Shown piece after piece: positions 35,013 to 43,533 of a stretch of DNA of 64,000 nucleotides. Positions within the stretch are counted from its first letter, which is position 1. Every line of letters starts with the position of its first letter. The stretch comes from Caldalkalibacillus salinus (lineage in GTDB: Bacteria > Bacillota > Bacilli > Caldalkalibacillales > JCM-10596). The position numbers were made by a program, and so were the translations under genes. The stretch lies in contig NZ_JAERVL010000001.1 in assembly GCF_016745835.1 (NCBI RefSeq), forward strand, positions 1-64,000, read 5' to 3'. A model generated the notes under the pieces. It was not told where the DNA came from. It saw only the letters and a program-made list of their open reading frames with translations, and did no database searches.

Positions 35013-35225
35013 CTAGGGTATAGCATGTTCAACGCATTGTTCCTCTTCTTCTAAACGCTTAATAACCTCAAAAAGCTCTTTCGTAGCTTCTTCTCGAGTA
35101 TAGGCTTGATCCTCTAACAAACCATATACAACGTAAAGAAGCATCACTTTTATTTCTGCAATCTCTAACTTGTGGTGGCATTTCCTAGCAAAAAGTTGAG
35201 TCTCATTTGACATGCCTTCACCCAT
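35013..35225 (-). CDS. Small hypothetical protein
   Basis: 70 residues, mostly helical, ending in the acidic stretch VIKRLEEEEQCVEHAIP. No family recognised. AAAGGAGG lies nine bases before the ATG at 35225, which argues that it is translated; a second ATG four codons in is possible. The ribosome site is part of a palindrome (35238-35258), so translation or transcription may be controlled there. Confidence 0.6.
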   Translation of the reverse strand: MGEGMSNETQLFARKCHHKLEIAEIKVMLLYVVYGLLEDQAYTREEATKELFEVIKRLEEEEQCVEHAIP

Positions 35226-35237
35226 ATCTATCAGCCT

Positions 35238-35258
35238 CCTTTACAATCATTGTAAAGG
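35238..35258. promoter_or_regulatory. 7-1-7-type palindrome overlapping a ribosome site
   Basis: CCTTTACAAT and ATTGTAAAGG flank a single base. The core TTACAAT-N-ATTGTAA has the 7-1-7 form of Fur-family (PerR/Zur/Fur) boxes. On the minus strand its last bases are the start of the AAAGGAGG ribosome site of the gene at 35225, so in RNA it could hide that site. Confidence 0.45.
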
Positions 35259-35262
35259 GAAT

Positions 35263-35288
35263 GACTATATAGTCTACGGACTATAGTC
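35263..35288. repeat. Two adjacent perfect palindromes
   Basis: GACTATATAGTC (35263-35274) and GACTATAGTC (35279-35288) are each self-complementary and share the ends GACTAT/ATAGTC. They lie between the divergent genes at 35225 and 35457 and may be operators. Confidence 0.45.
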
Positions 35289-35366
35289 TTCACTTCTATT
35301 TGAAGCGTTATAAACATGTTTAAAAAATTTCCATGAAAAAGATCAAGTTTATGCACACTATAAGTT

Positions 35367-35428
35367 TTGCAAACGCTTCAAAAGTGTCATATAATGACCA
35401 TAGTACATATTTGAACTTCGGTCATTAT
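35367..35428 (+). promoter_or_regulatory. Promoter and probable operator of the TetR-oxidoreductase gene
   Basis: TTGCAA (35367-35372), 17-base spacer, TATAAT (35390-35395). A 9-bp inverted repeat ATAATGACC (35391-35399) and GGTCATTAT (35420-35428) overlaps the -10 and start region, a natural place for autorepression by the TetR domain. AACGCTTCAAA in the spacer (35372-35382) has its exact inverted copy TTTGAAGCGTT at 35299-35309. Confidence 0.65.
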
Positions 35429-35456
35429 GTGTTTGTAAGGGGGATTATAATCCAAA

Positions 35457-37349
35457 ATGACGACAACCAAGGACAAAATCTATCACGCTTCCATGGCGTT
35501 GTTTCTCTCTCAAGGCTTTGAAGCGACCACGTTAGACCAAATTACAAAAAAAGCAGGGGTGGCCAAAGGCACCTTTTTCAATCATTTTCCGACCAAGGAC
35601 TCTATCATCTCGTATTTGTGTGAACAGAAGGTGTCCAGTATGGGAGAGCGGTTGAGGGTGGAGATCAGTCAAGAGACACCTGCCGAACACGCATTAATTC
35701 TTTTATTTAAATGGCTGGCCAGGATGAATGAAAGGGAGAAGGAGACGGTACGACTCATATTCCATAAACGATTCACTCATCCTCAACCATCTTCACAGGC
35801 ACATCTCTATCAGACATTTATTCAAGAATGGATTCAGAATTTGATAGAAAAGGGTGTAGAAACGGGAGCATTTATAGAGGAGACAGATGCCCATCAAGCG
35901 GCGAATGTACTGGCAAGCGTGTATTTTTATACCGTGGTACAGTGGCTTGATGATCAGCTAGATGCTCCCTTAGAACTGACACTACTCCAAAGATTGCATG
36001 TCACCTTTAATGGCTTAACAGGAGAAGGAGAGGCTTTTACAATGGAACGCTATGACATTCAGAAGGATTACGACACGATCATTGTGGGCGGGGGTCTCGC
36101 TGGTTTATCTGCGGCTGCGCTTTTAGCAAAGAAAGGGAAGAAAGTCCTCGTCTTAGAAAGAGGGAATATAGGAGGCAGGGCAATCACCTTAAACATCAAA
36201 GATTTTAACTTTAACTTTGGAGCCCATGCCATATACGGCCGTGATTCCTCTACCTTACACTTGTTTGAAGAAGAATTAGGCATCAACATAGGTTGGCGAG
36301 ATTTTAATCCGAATAAAGCCAAATATGATCTTGGTTCATCGTTGACCGACGTTCCCGCTAATGTTCTTGGCTTGTTCCGCACCAAAGCGATGAAAAGTGC
36401 GAGCAAAGTTAAATTCACCTATGAAATTTTTAAGACCCTTATAGGCAGAGAAAAAGGACATCCGCATATCTCAATTAAAAAGTGGATGGATGATATGGCG
36501 CTTGATGCAGAAGTGCAAGATATGATGCTCACGCTCGCCTCTTCTAATTTCTTCACCAAAGAACCGGGTAAGATTCCTTCCGACGTCTTTTTCAACTATT
36601 ATAATCGTCTTTTCTCCACTAATAAGCCCGTCGCTTATATCGAGGGTGGTTGGCAGGCACTAATCAATGAGTTTATGAGAGTGATAGAAGAGAATGGCGG
36701 CGATATCAAGACCAAGGAAAAAGTGACCAACGTCCAAACAGAGGATGACCAAGTTGTCGCCGTAGAAACACCGAAAGGCACATTTAAAGCTGAGAGCTTT
36801 ATCTTTTGTATTCCACCTGCGGAGTTAAGCAAACTATTCGTCGAAACCAGAATTGAACATTTGCTTAAGCATTACGCTCACTACAAAGCCAGCTACGTTT
36901 TCGTCTATGATATTGGTCTGAGGGAAAGAATAGACACCCCTTACACTTACATTTACGATAAAAAGAATAAGATTTTCATAACGGATATCTCCTACTATGA
37001 TGAAACGTGTGTGCCAGAAGGCGGGCAACTGCTGCAAGCCATCGCGTATCTTAATGAAGAAGATTTGGGTCACAAAGAGACTTTGAATGAGTATCAGGAG
37101 AAAATTGAGCAACTGTATGACAAACATTTTCCTGGTTGGCGGGACCAGCTCGTGGTGCCTCGCATATCTAAGAGAGCTTCAGCACAGGAGATCAAATGGA
37201 CGATGAATCAGCAAGCCATGCCAGTGTCGTTCCCAGACTATCGTAATTTATTTTTCGCTGGGGATTGGTGCGAAGGAAAGGGGCAATTATCGGAGCTCTC
37301 TTTTTCCAGTGCGTTTGAAGCGAGTCAACTCGTATTACAGAAACCATAG
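35457..37349 (+). CDS. Fusion of a TetR-type regulator and a phytoene-desaturase-like FAD oxidoreductase
   Basis: 630 residues in one uninterrupted frame. Residues 1-50 form a TetR helix-turn-helix (TTLDQITKKAGVAKGTFFNHFPTK) and about 50-190 the all-helical TetR ligand domain. From about residue 202 a Rossmann FAD motif begins (DTIIVGGGLAGLSAA, then VLVLERG) and runs through a full NAD(P)/FAD amine-oxidase or phytoene-desaturase-like domain, closing with LFFAGDWCEG and the FAD-binding end SSAFEASQLVL. At residue 196 an internal ATG (36042) is preceded by AGGAGAAGGAGAGG, a good ribosome site, so a separate oxidoreductase may also be made. The likely history is loss of a stop codon between two adjacent genes. 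Product, substrate and ligand are unknown. Confidence 0.85.
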   Translation: MTTTKDKIYHASMALFLSQGFEATTLDQITKKAGVAKGTFFNHFPTKDSIISYLCEQKVSSMGERLRVEISQETPAEHALILLFKWLARMNEREKETVRLIFHKRFTHPQPSSQAHLYQTFIQEWIQNLIEKGVETGAFIEETDAHQAANVLASVYFYTVVQWLDDQLDAPLELTLLQRLHVTFNGLTGEGEAFTMERYDIQKDYDTIIVGGGLAGLSAAALLAKKGKKVLVLERGNIGGRAITLNIKDFNFNFGAHAIYGRDSSTLHLFEEELGINIGWRDFNPNKAKYDLGSSLTDVPANVLGLFRTKAMKSASKVKFTYEIFKTLIGREKGHPHISIKKWMDDMALDAEVQDMMLTLASSNFFTKEPGKIPSDVFFNYYNRLFSTNKPVAYIEGGWQALINEFMRVIEENGGDIKTKEKVTNVQTEDDQVVAVETPKGTFKAESFIFCIPPAELSKLFVETRIEHLLKHYAHYKASYVFVYDIGLRERIDTPYTYIYDKKNKIFITDISYYDETCVPEGGQLLQAIAYLNEEDLGHKETLNEYQEKIEQLYDKHFPGWRDQLVVPRISKRASAQEIKWTMNQQAMPVSFPDYRNLFFAGDWCEGKGQLSELSFSSAFEASQLVLQKP

Positions 37350-37366
37350 AGGTGCATATACAAAAC

Positions 37367-37398
37367 AACGAATCACCTCATTGCGAGGTGATTCGTTT
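37367..37398 (+). terminator. Intrinsic terminator after the fusion gene
   Basis: AACGAATCACCTC (37367-37380) pairs with GAGGTGATTCGTT (37385-37397). Confidence 0.75.
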
Positions 37399-37494
37399 GG
37401 ATTTAGTGGTATATTCAATTTTTTATGACAAAAACAGTGAGTATCCATTTTGGCTAGTGTGACGCCACCCCAAGTGACTCACCGCTTCACCGCT

Positions 37495-37647
37495 TTAATC
37501 AATACCGACTCTCCCATGAATGAAGACACCCGACCCAACGAGTCGCTTTAAGTCTTTCCCTTTAGCGTGTATGGTGCTTATCACATAACGCTCTGCGCTT
37601 TGACCGAATTGAGACTGCACGTTGGTTTTCCTATCCTGTTTACTCAT
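37495..37647 (-). pseudogene. N-terminal relic of a class I SAM methyltransferase
   Basis: 50 codons, with GGGG-type ribosome site (AAAGGGGTG) before the ATG. The first 36 residues (NVQSQFGQSAERYVISTIHA and on to GKDLKRLV) match the start of UbiE-like SAM-dependent methyltransferases. The protein then ends after a short unrelated stretch, before any of the SAM-binding motif (DxGxGxG) would come. It is thus a 5' remnant left by deletion. The rest of 37399-37801 holds nothing else I can support. Confidence 0.6.
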
Positions 37648-37801
37648 AGCTCACACCCCTTTATAAGATTAAGTATACAATAATTAATTAAAATGCTAAT
37701 CTCTCCTGAACATAACCTATCAACCCAATCTGTTTAGCATATTATTAGCAGCCTTAGTAAAGAATAGGGACAAGATAAATGAATGGATGGAGGAATTAAG
37801 A

Positions 37802-38785
37802 GTGGAAATCCGAAAACTCACACCAGCGGAGGTGTCGAATTTATGGAACTCCTATTTGACCAATACCATGGCTGTATGGGTTACCCGCTATCTCTCTAAA
37901 CGGGCACAGAATGAGAAATTACACGCCATTCTTGAATATGCAGAAGAGATTGCCTACTCTGAAGTACATAAGTCTAAGGCATTTTTAGAAGAAGTCAATC
38001 ATCCTCTCCCCGAGCCGTTCGATGAAGGTGACGTACAACTTGATGCACCTGCCATATACACGGATAAATTTACATTGCTACTGAAGCATTCCTTGTCTCA
38101 GGCGGCCCAGATTGTTTACACATTGTCATTTAGTACTTCCACTCGACAAGATATCCGTCAATTTTATAAGCGATGCGTAGAGAATTCGGCCACCCTGTAT
38201 GATAAATTAACCGAAGTCATGATTGAGATGGGAATCCATCATCCTGAAATGCATATTCCCATACCTACACATATAGAAAAGGTGCATCATCAAAGCTATT
38301 TAGGTACGCTGTGGCGTGATCGACGTCCTCTAAATTCACAGGAGGTGAGTCAACTCACGTACAATTTCAGAGCGACAGAAGTGCTCAAGACAACGACCAT
38401 GAGCTTCGCCCAAGTCACCAAGTCTAACGAACTTAAAAAGCATTACCAACGCGGCTATGATCTATATTATAAGCATTTAGACGTATTTCAAAAATTATTA
38501 GACGAGAACGACCTACCAAAATTGCCAACATGGGAGAGTGAAGTCACAGACCTGAAGACCTCCCCGTTTTCGGAGCGCGTCATGTTGTATAAGATGTCTT
38601 TACTCGCGTCTGCCGCTTCCGGACGTTATGGCATGGCGTTATCCTTTGTCCAGAGGAAGAATTTAGGCGTACATTTTATGCGCTTAATGGGAGAATCGTT
38701 ACAATATGAAGAAGATAGTTTAAACCTACTCATAAAATTCGGGTACATGGACCAACTTCCCCTAGCAAAAGGGAGGGCGACCTAG
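37802..38785 (+). CDS. DUF3231 family protein
   Basis: About 327 residues made of two related helical halves typical of DUF3231 (a Bacillus family): LTPAEVSNLWNSYLTNTM in the first and LNSQEVSQLTYNFRATEVLKT-like in the second. Function is unknown; the four-helix arrangement is ferritin-like in character (inference). GTG at 37802 follows GGAGG by eight bases, so I prefer it over the ATG at 37787, which has no ribosome site. Found mainly in spore formers, and the next gene is of a spore-associated family. Confidence 0.85.
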   Translation: MEIRKLTPAEVSNLWNSYLTNTMAVWVTRYLSKRAQNEKLHAILEYAEEIAYSEVHKSKAFLEEVNHPLPEPFDEGDVQLDAPAIYTDKFTLLLKHSLSQAAQIVYTLSFSTSTRQDIRQFYKRCVENSATLYDKLTEVMIEMGIHHPEMHIPIPTHIEKVHHQSYLGTLWRDRRPLNSQEVSQLTYNFRATEVLKTTTMSFAQVTKSNELKKHYQRGYDLYYKHLDVFQKLLDENDLPKLPTWESEVTDLKTSPFSERVMLYKMSLLASAASGRYGMALSFVQRKNLGVHFMRLMGESLQYEEDSLNLLIKFGYMDQLPLAKGRAT

Positions 38786-38883
38786 AACATTCGCCCGATT
38801 TGATGTTCCTTTGTTCCGTATAACAGTTATGAGTCATAAAGTAAATCAGGGAATGTCATTTCGTTTTGACAGGGGAGAAATAT

Positions 38884-39651
38884 ATGGTTAGAAGGCTGAG
38901 AGGAGATCTAGCAAGTAAATGGAAGAAGCATCTTATCCTCTCTACACATATGGAGACCAAATCACATTTACCTTCTACAAATCGTTTGAGTAAAGCATCG
39001 TTACAACACTATTTACGTGATTATTCTACTGTTTTTTTGAAACCCGAGAGGGGAACAGGTGGTAGAGGTATCTATAAACTGATCCATAGGGACGGTAACG
39101 TTTGTGTCTACTGTAATCGGAGTAAAAAGGTTTATAACAACAAGGAAGATGTTTTGCGGGTTGTACAAAGAGAAGCGAAAAAACGAACTTATCTTGTGCA
39201 GCAGGGGATCGGTTTGTTAAAGGTGATGAATCGACCGGTAGACTTCAGAATCATACTGGTCAGGCCAGATGAAGAATGGAAGTACATGGGTGTGATAGGT
39301 AAGGTGGCATCCAAGAACAAGTTCGTAACAAACAAGTGTCAAGGGGGCTCGCCTATCACTCTTAGTCAAGCGCTACTTAGAAATGGAAGAACGAAAGCTG
39401 AAGTGGCTGATGTGAGTGAAAGACTTGAGACACTAGGGCTGCAAGTGGCTCAAAGGTTCTCCGAAGCTTCACCAGCCTTTCGAAAGTTAGGATTAGATGT
39501 CGGCATTGACCGTCAAGGTAAGATTTGGATTTTAGAGGTCAATACGGTGCCAAGGTATAAACTTTTTAAGTATCATCCTGACCAGACACTATATGGGAAA
39601 ATTCATAGATCTATGATGATCATTAGAAGTAGAAGAAGAAGGTCGAGATAA
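38884..39651 (+). CDS. YheC/YheD family ATP-grasp protein
   Basis: 255 residues. ATP-grasp marks are VFLKPERGTGGRGIYKL (near residues 48-64), DFRIILVRPDEEWKYMGVIGKVA and DVGIDRQGKIWILEVNTVPRY. B. subtilis YheC and YheD are endospore coat-associated proteins of unknown reaction. This copy is shorter than full-length YheC/D and consists mainly of the ATP-grasp part. GGGGAG is six bases before the ATG at 38884. A terminator follows. Confidence 0.85.
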   Translation: MVRRLRGDLASKWKKHLILSTHMETKSHLPSTNRLSKASLQHYLRDYSTVFLKPERGTGGRGIYKLIHRDGNVCVYCNRSKKVYNNKEDVLRVVQREAKKRTYLVQQGIGLLKVMNRPVDFRIILVRPDEEWKYMGVIGKVASKNKFVTNKCQGGSPITLSQALLRNGRTKAEVADVSERLETLGLQVAQRFSEASPAFRKLGLDVGIDRQGKIWILEVNTVPRYKLFKYHPDQTLYGKIHRSMMIIRSRRRRSR

Positions 39652-39659
39652 GGTCGTCT

Positions 39660-39692
39660 CCCCCTGCACTTGTGTTTTTGCAGGGGTTTTTT
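39660..39692 (+). terminator. Intrinsic terminator after the YheC/D gene
   Basis: CCCCTGCA (39661-39668) pairs with TGCAGGGG (39679-39686), followed by six T. Confidence 0.9.
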
Positions 39693-39822
39693 ATGATAAT
39701 GCCAGTTTGTCAGTGTGAATAAAAATTATGTCAATGAAAGGGTATGATATGCCCTTAAATGCCTCACATTAAATAATAATCAATGTAAAGTAACAGGTTT
39801 TTTTAAATGGAGGCGAGGCAAA

Positions 39823-40578
39823 ATGAAACAAAAGGTTGTACTGATAGGCGGTTCTGGCACTGTGGGACAAGTTTTAAGAGAGGGATTGCAAGATCAGTTT
39901 CACATGATCACTATGGATAAAAATATCAAGGGTATTTCTGGGGATGCTGTGATGGTAGACGCAATGAATCCCTCGGACCTTATAACGAAAATACCGGACG
40001 ATGCGAGTGTGTTGGTTAATTTACTAGCGATTAAGACAAGCTCAGATATACAAGATCAAGATAAGTTTCACCAGATGACAGATATCTTTTTTAAAGCTTC
40101 CTATAACATCCTGCTTGCAGCGACACAAAAACACATTCCTAAAGTGATTTTTGCTAGTAGTAATCATGTCACTGACGTTTATGAAGAAAAGGGGCATTCT
40201 CTGCTCGATAGAGAAATTACCGTGTCTGACTATCCCTACTCAAAAGGATTATATGGTGTGCTGAAATTAGCTTCAGAAAATCTTGGATACATTTTTGCTC
40301 ATCAGAAGAATTTGTCTGTCATCAATATCAGAATTGGAAGCGTGCCTCCTGATGAACAGAAGGCCCTCCAACAAGATGAGAGGTTACATCGAACGCTACT
40401 GACGAGGGAAGATACGGTACAATTATTTAATCTGGCTATCAGGTCTCAGAGAACATATGGTACGTATTACGGTGTATCTGATAACGCTGGTAAACCATGG
40501 TCTATAAAGGAGACGACTGAAGCACTAGGTTATGTGTCTCAATCCAATGCACAACACAAACTCAAACATCAACCTTAA
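39823..40578 (+). CDS. NAD-dependent epimerase/dehydratase-type reductase, uronate-dehydrogenase-like
   Basis: 251-residue short-chain (extended type) dehydrogenase. Rossmann motif GGSGTVG at residues 9-15; catalytic Tyr-x-x-x-Lys is seen as YPYSKGLYGVLK; VIFASSNHVTDVYEEKG and VINIRIGSV resemble uronate dehydrogenases, which oxidise galacturonate or glucuronate to the aldarolactone. That fits the pectin locus that starts here, but general NAD-dependent epimerases look similar, so the specific call is tentative. GGAGG lies nine bases before the ATG. Confidence 0.7.
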   Translation: MKQKVVLIGGSGTVGQVLREGLQDQFHMITMDKNIKGISGDAVMVDAMNPSDLITKIPDDASVLVNLLAIKTSSDIQDQDKFHQMTDIFFKASYNILLAATQKHIPKVIFASSNHVTDVYEEKGHSLLDREITVSDYPYSKGLYGVLKLASENLGYIFAHQKNLSVINIRIGSVPPDEQKALQQDERLHRTLLTREDTVQLFNLAIRSQRTYGTYYGVSDNAGKPWSIKETTEALGYVSQSNAQHKLKHQP

Positions 40579-40607
40579 GCGTTCATATGAAACATTTAAG
40601 CTTTCAA

Positions 40608-40642
40608 AGCAACGTTGAAAACGTTGTTATTTTAATTATAAT
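40608..40642 (+). promoter_or_regulatory. Promoter and LacI-type operator of the LplABC-like operon
   Basis: TTGAAA (40615-40620), 16-base spacer, TATAAT (40637-40642). Two imperfect copies of the locus palindrome, centred on CG at 40613-40614 (AGCAACGTTGAA) and 40622-40623 (GAAAACGTTGTT), overlap the -35 and spacer. The first matches AACAACGTTGTT at 9 of 12 and the second at 10 of 12 positions. Confidence 0.6.
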
Positions 40643-40811
40643 AATCTGAAAATAACAAATAATCATTATATTAGATTATCAGCCGATTACGTGGCTGTAG
40701 CGATCTTGTCCAATAGAGAGAAGGGGTTATTGTGAGAAACTGATTATGTACAAATAAGAGGGATGACCTTACTATTAAATATAACTTTTAATGAATAAAG
40801 GAGATGATGCA

Positions 40812-42323
40812 ATGTTAAAGTCAAGGTTACTCCCTTTCGTTACCATAACCATGTTGTGTCTCGTTTTAATTGCGTGCACAAATGAAAGCGCTTCAAATCA
40901 AGCGGAAAATGAAGGGGATAATGAGGGTACATTTGAACTGTCTATCATGGCTAACCTGCACACACCTGAAGTGCCGACGGACAAAATCTTAAATCTATTA
41001 GAAGAAGAAACAAACACAAACCTAGACATACAGTGGGTACCTGACAGTACTTATGCTGAGAGGTTGAATTCAGCGTTTGCGACGGGAACATTCCCACAAG
41101 CCGTTTATATGAAAAATATCACTACTTTCCTACAGTTCAAAGAAGCGATCCGTGACGATCAGTTTTGGGAATTAGGTCCTTATCTCGATGATTATGACAA
41201 TCTGAAAAAATTAAAACCTCAAGTATTAGAAAATACGGCTGTGGATGGTAAAATATATGCCCTTTATCAAGGAAGGCCATTATCACGGCAAGGGATCATA
41301 TATCGTAAGGACTGGGCGGATAATCTTGGGCTCTCTGCACCAACGAATATAGATGAATTCTATAACATGCTCAAGGCCTTTACGGAAGATGATCCTGACG
41401 GCAATGGTCGGGACGATACAATAGGACTGACGGACCGTAGTGACTTAGTCTATGGGGCCTTTAAAACAGTCGCTTCCTGGTTTGGGACGCCCAATGAATG
41501 GGGATTCCAAGACGGAGAGTTACGCCCTGAATTTATGTTTTCAGAATACATGGATACCTTGGCATTCTTTAGAGACTTACACGAGAAGGGGTACATTAAT
41601 AGTGATTTCCCTGTCACCAGTAAACCGGATCAACAAGCCATGATCAAAAATGGGACAGCAGGCGTTTACGTCGGTTCCATGGGTGATGTTGGCAGCTTGT
41701 ATAACGATGCGGCCAAGCTGAATCCGGACGTTGAATATGATGTGCACAATTACGTAGAAGGCCCCCATGGTGAATATGGCATTTGGGCTATTCCGGGGTA
41801 TGGAACGGTTGTCTTATTTCCTAAATCGTCTGTGCAAACAGAAGAAGAGTTGAGAAACATCCTTGCGTTCTATAATCATCTCATGGACCCGCAGGTATCT
41901 AATCTTATTTACTGGGGGATTGAAGGTGAGCATTACGAAGTACAAGAAGGTGGTGCGGTCCCAACACAAGATCAAGATAAAAATGATCGTGAGGTTAAGC
42001 CTTTCCAAGCATTAGAAATTGGGGAGCCGGAAACCAATGGGAGATACGAAGGATTACACACTTATTCAGCAAAGGCAAAGTCTGAGGAATTGGTTAAAGA
42101 CAATGAAAATTATTTAATTCATAATCCAACGTTGACGTTAGACTCTCCAACATTAGTTGAACGAGGAGAAAGATTGAAGCAAATCATAAGTGATGCCACT
42201 TACAATTTTATCATCGGCCAGATTGATAAAGAAGGCTTTGAAAAAGCCGTGGAAAACTGGAGACAACAAGGTGGCGATCAGATCATCGAAGAGTTTAATG
42301 CTTCCTATAATGAGATGAATTAA
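40812..42323 (+). CDS. Oligosaccharide ABC transporter substrate-binding lipoprotein (LplA/YtcQ-like)
   Basis: 503 residues. Lipoprotein signal with Cys22 in LVLIACTN, then a large extracellular solute-binding fold of the LplA/YtcQ group (YGIWAIPGYGTVVLFPKSS region), longer than normal sugar-binding proteins as is usual for this group. It should capture oligosaccharides and hand them to the two permeases encoded next. AAGGAG lies eight bases before ATG 40812; an ATG at 40791 has none. Controlled by the operator at 40608. The ATPase is not encoded here; a shared MsmX-type ATPase is the usual partner. Confidence 0.88.
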   Translation: MLKSRLLPFVTITMLCLVLIACTNESASNQAENEGDNEGTFELSIMANLHTPEVPTDKILNLLEEETNTNLDIQWVPDSTYAERLNSAFATGTFPQAVYMKNITTFLQFKEAIRDDQFWELGPYLDDYDNLKKLKPQVLENTAVDGKIYALYQGRPLSRQGIIYRKDWADNLGLSAPTNIDEFYNMLKAFTEDDPDGNGRDDTIGLTDRSDLVYGAFKTVASWFGTPNEWGFQDGELRPEFMFSEYMDTLAFFRDLHEKGYINSDFPVTSKPDQQAMIKNGTAGVYVGSMGDVGSLYNDAAKLNPDVEYDVHNYVEGPHGEYGIWAIPGYGTVVLFPKSSVQTEEELRNILAFYNHLMDPQVSNLIYWGIEGEHYEVQEGGAVPTQDQDKNDREVKPFQALEIGEPETNGRYEGLHTYSAKAKSEELVKDNENYLIHNPTLTLDSPTLVERGERLKQIISDATYNFIIGQIDKEGFEKAVENWRQQGGDQIIEEFNASYNEMN

Positions 42324-42480
42324 GTTTGGCTCAGATCAGATCATAGTCCTGATAAAGCACTAATCAAGGCAACGAGATGAATAACAAAAATGATACAACA
42401 AACAAAAAGGACATCAATGCCAAAAGCTTCCTAAACATCTGACTTGAGCTATAACCGCCTTCACATACGAGCTAACCGGT

Positions 42481-42518
42481 GGTGAAAAGACAATTTATGC
42501 AGAAAAAGTCTTTTCACC
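42481..42518 (+). other. Hairpin between binding-protein and permease genes
   Basis: GGTGAAAAGAC (42481-42491) pairs perfectly with GTCTTTTCACC (42508-42518). There is no T-run. Such hairpins after binding-protein genes protect or trim the mRNA so that the binding protein is made in excess. Confidence 0.5.
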
Positions 42519-42553
42519 CCCTATTCAACTTCGTCCCGGAAAGGAAGACGGAT

Positions 42554-43510
42554 ATGAGAAATGATGTAGTCATTGAGAAACAGACGACTTTCAAAACCCA
42601 AAGACGTCAAGAATTAATGAGACAAATTAAGAAAAATAAGTGGATTTACCTCATGATCTTACCCGGCTTACTCTACTTTTTCATTTACAAATATATACCC
42701 ATGTATGGGCTGATTATCGCTTTCCAAGATTATAAACCATATGCAGGGATTATGGGGAGTGAATGGGTCGGTCTCGAACATTTTCGGCGCTTGTTTACTG
42801 AGCATGATTTTTGGCTCATTTTTAAAAATACGCTTATGTTATTCGCTTTAAATCTGATTTTTTTCTTTCCTGTCCCGATCATAATCGCCCTCATGCTTAA
42901 TGAGGTTAGACACCAATTGTATAAACGAACGATACAAACTTTTATTTACATTCCGCATTTTATGTCTTGGGTTATCATCGTGTCGATCAGTTATGTGATA
43001 CTCACACTAGACGGGGGGATTATCAACGAGATACTGGTGAGTCTGGGCTTTGAAAAGATTAATTTTTTACTCAATCCTGACTGGTTCCGTCCAATGTACA
43101 TTGCTCAAGTGATATGGCGTGAGGCAGGCTGGGGAACAATTATTTATCTCGCTGCCATAGCTGCCATCAATCCACAGTTATATGAAGCGGCGAGAATTGA
43201 TGGGGCTAACCGTCTTCAACAGATATGGCATATCACATTACCGGCCATTAAGTCCGTTATTATTATTCTATTAATTTTGAAAATTGGGGATGTTTTAGAA
43301 CTCGGTTTTGAGCATGTTTTCCTTCTCTTAAACTCTGCTAACCGTGAAGTAGCAGAAATATTTGACACCTATGTGTATACAGCCGGCTTAAAACAGGGAC
43401 AGTTCAGCTATAGTACAGCAGTGGGCTTCTTTAAAGGCATCGTCGGATTAATCCTCATCATGTTTGCCAATTGGCTGGCCAAAAAGAACGGAGAAGAAGG
43501 CATCTATTAA
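42554..43510 (+). CDS. ABC transporter permease (LplB-like)
   Basis: 318 residues with six membrane segments, the first at about 27-45 (WIYLMILPGLLYFFIYKY). The cytoplasmic EAA loop, YEAARIDGANRLQQIWHITLP, docks the ATPase. It belongs to the LplB/YteP oligosaccharide permease group. ATG 42554 has AAGGAAG six bases before it; in-frame starts up to 75 bases upstream would run through the 42481 hairpin and are less likely. Confidence 0.9.
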   Translation: MRNDVVIEKQTTFKTQRRQELMRQIKKNKWIYLMILPGLLYFFIYKYIPMYGLIIAFQDYKPYAGIMGSEWVGLEHFRRLFTEHDFWLIFKNTLMLFALNLIFFFPVPIIIALMLNEVRHQLYKRTIQTFIYIPHFMSWVIIVSISYVILTLDGGIINEILVSLGFEKINFLLNPDWFRPMYIAQVIWREAGWGTIIYLAAIAAINPQLYEAARIDGANRLQQIWHITLPAIKSVIIILLILKIGDVLELGFEHVFLLLNSANREVAEIFDTYVYTAGLKQGQFSYSTAVGFFKGIVGLILIMFANWLAKKNGEEGIY

Positions 43511-43533
43511 GCTACACCTTGAGGAGGGATCAC

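Noticed and set aside
40882-40896. cre-like TGAAAGCGCTTCAA near the start of the LplA-like gene
   Set aside because: Two mismatches at conserved positions and located in the coding sequence; possible but too weak to list.
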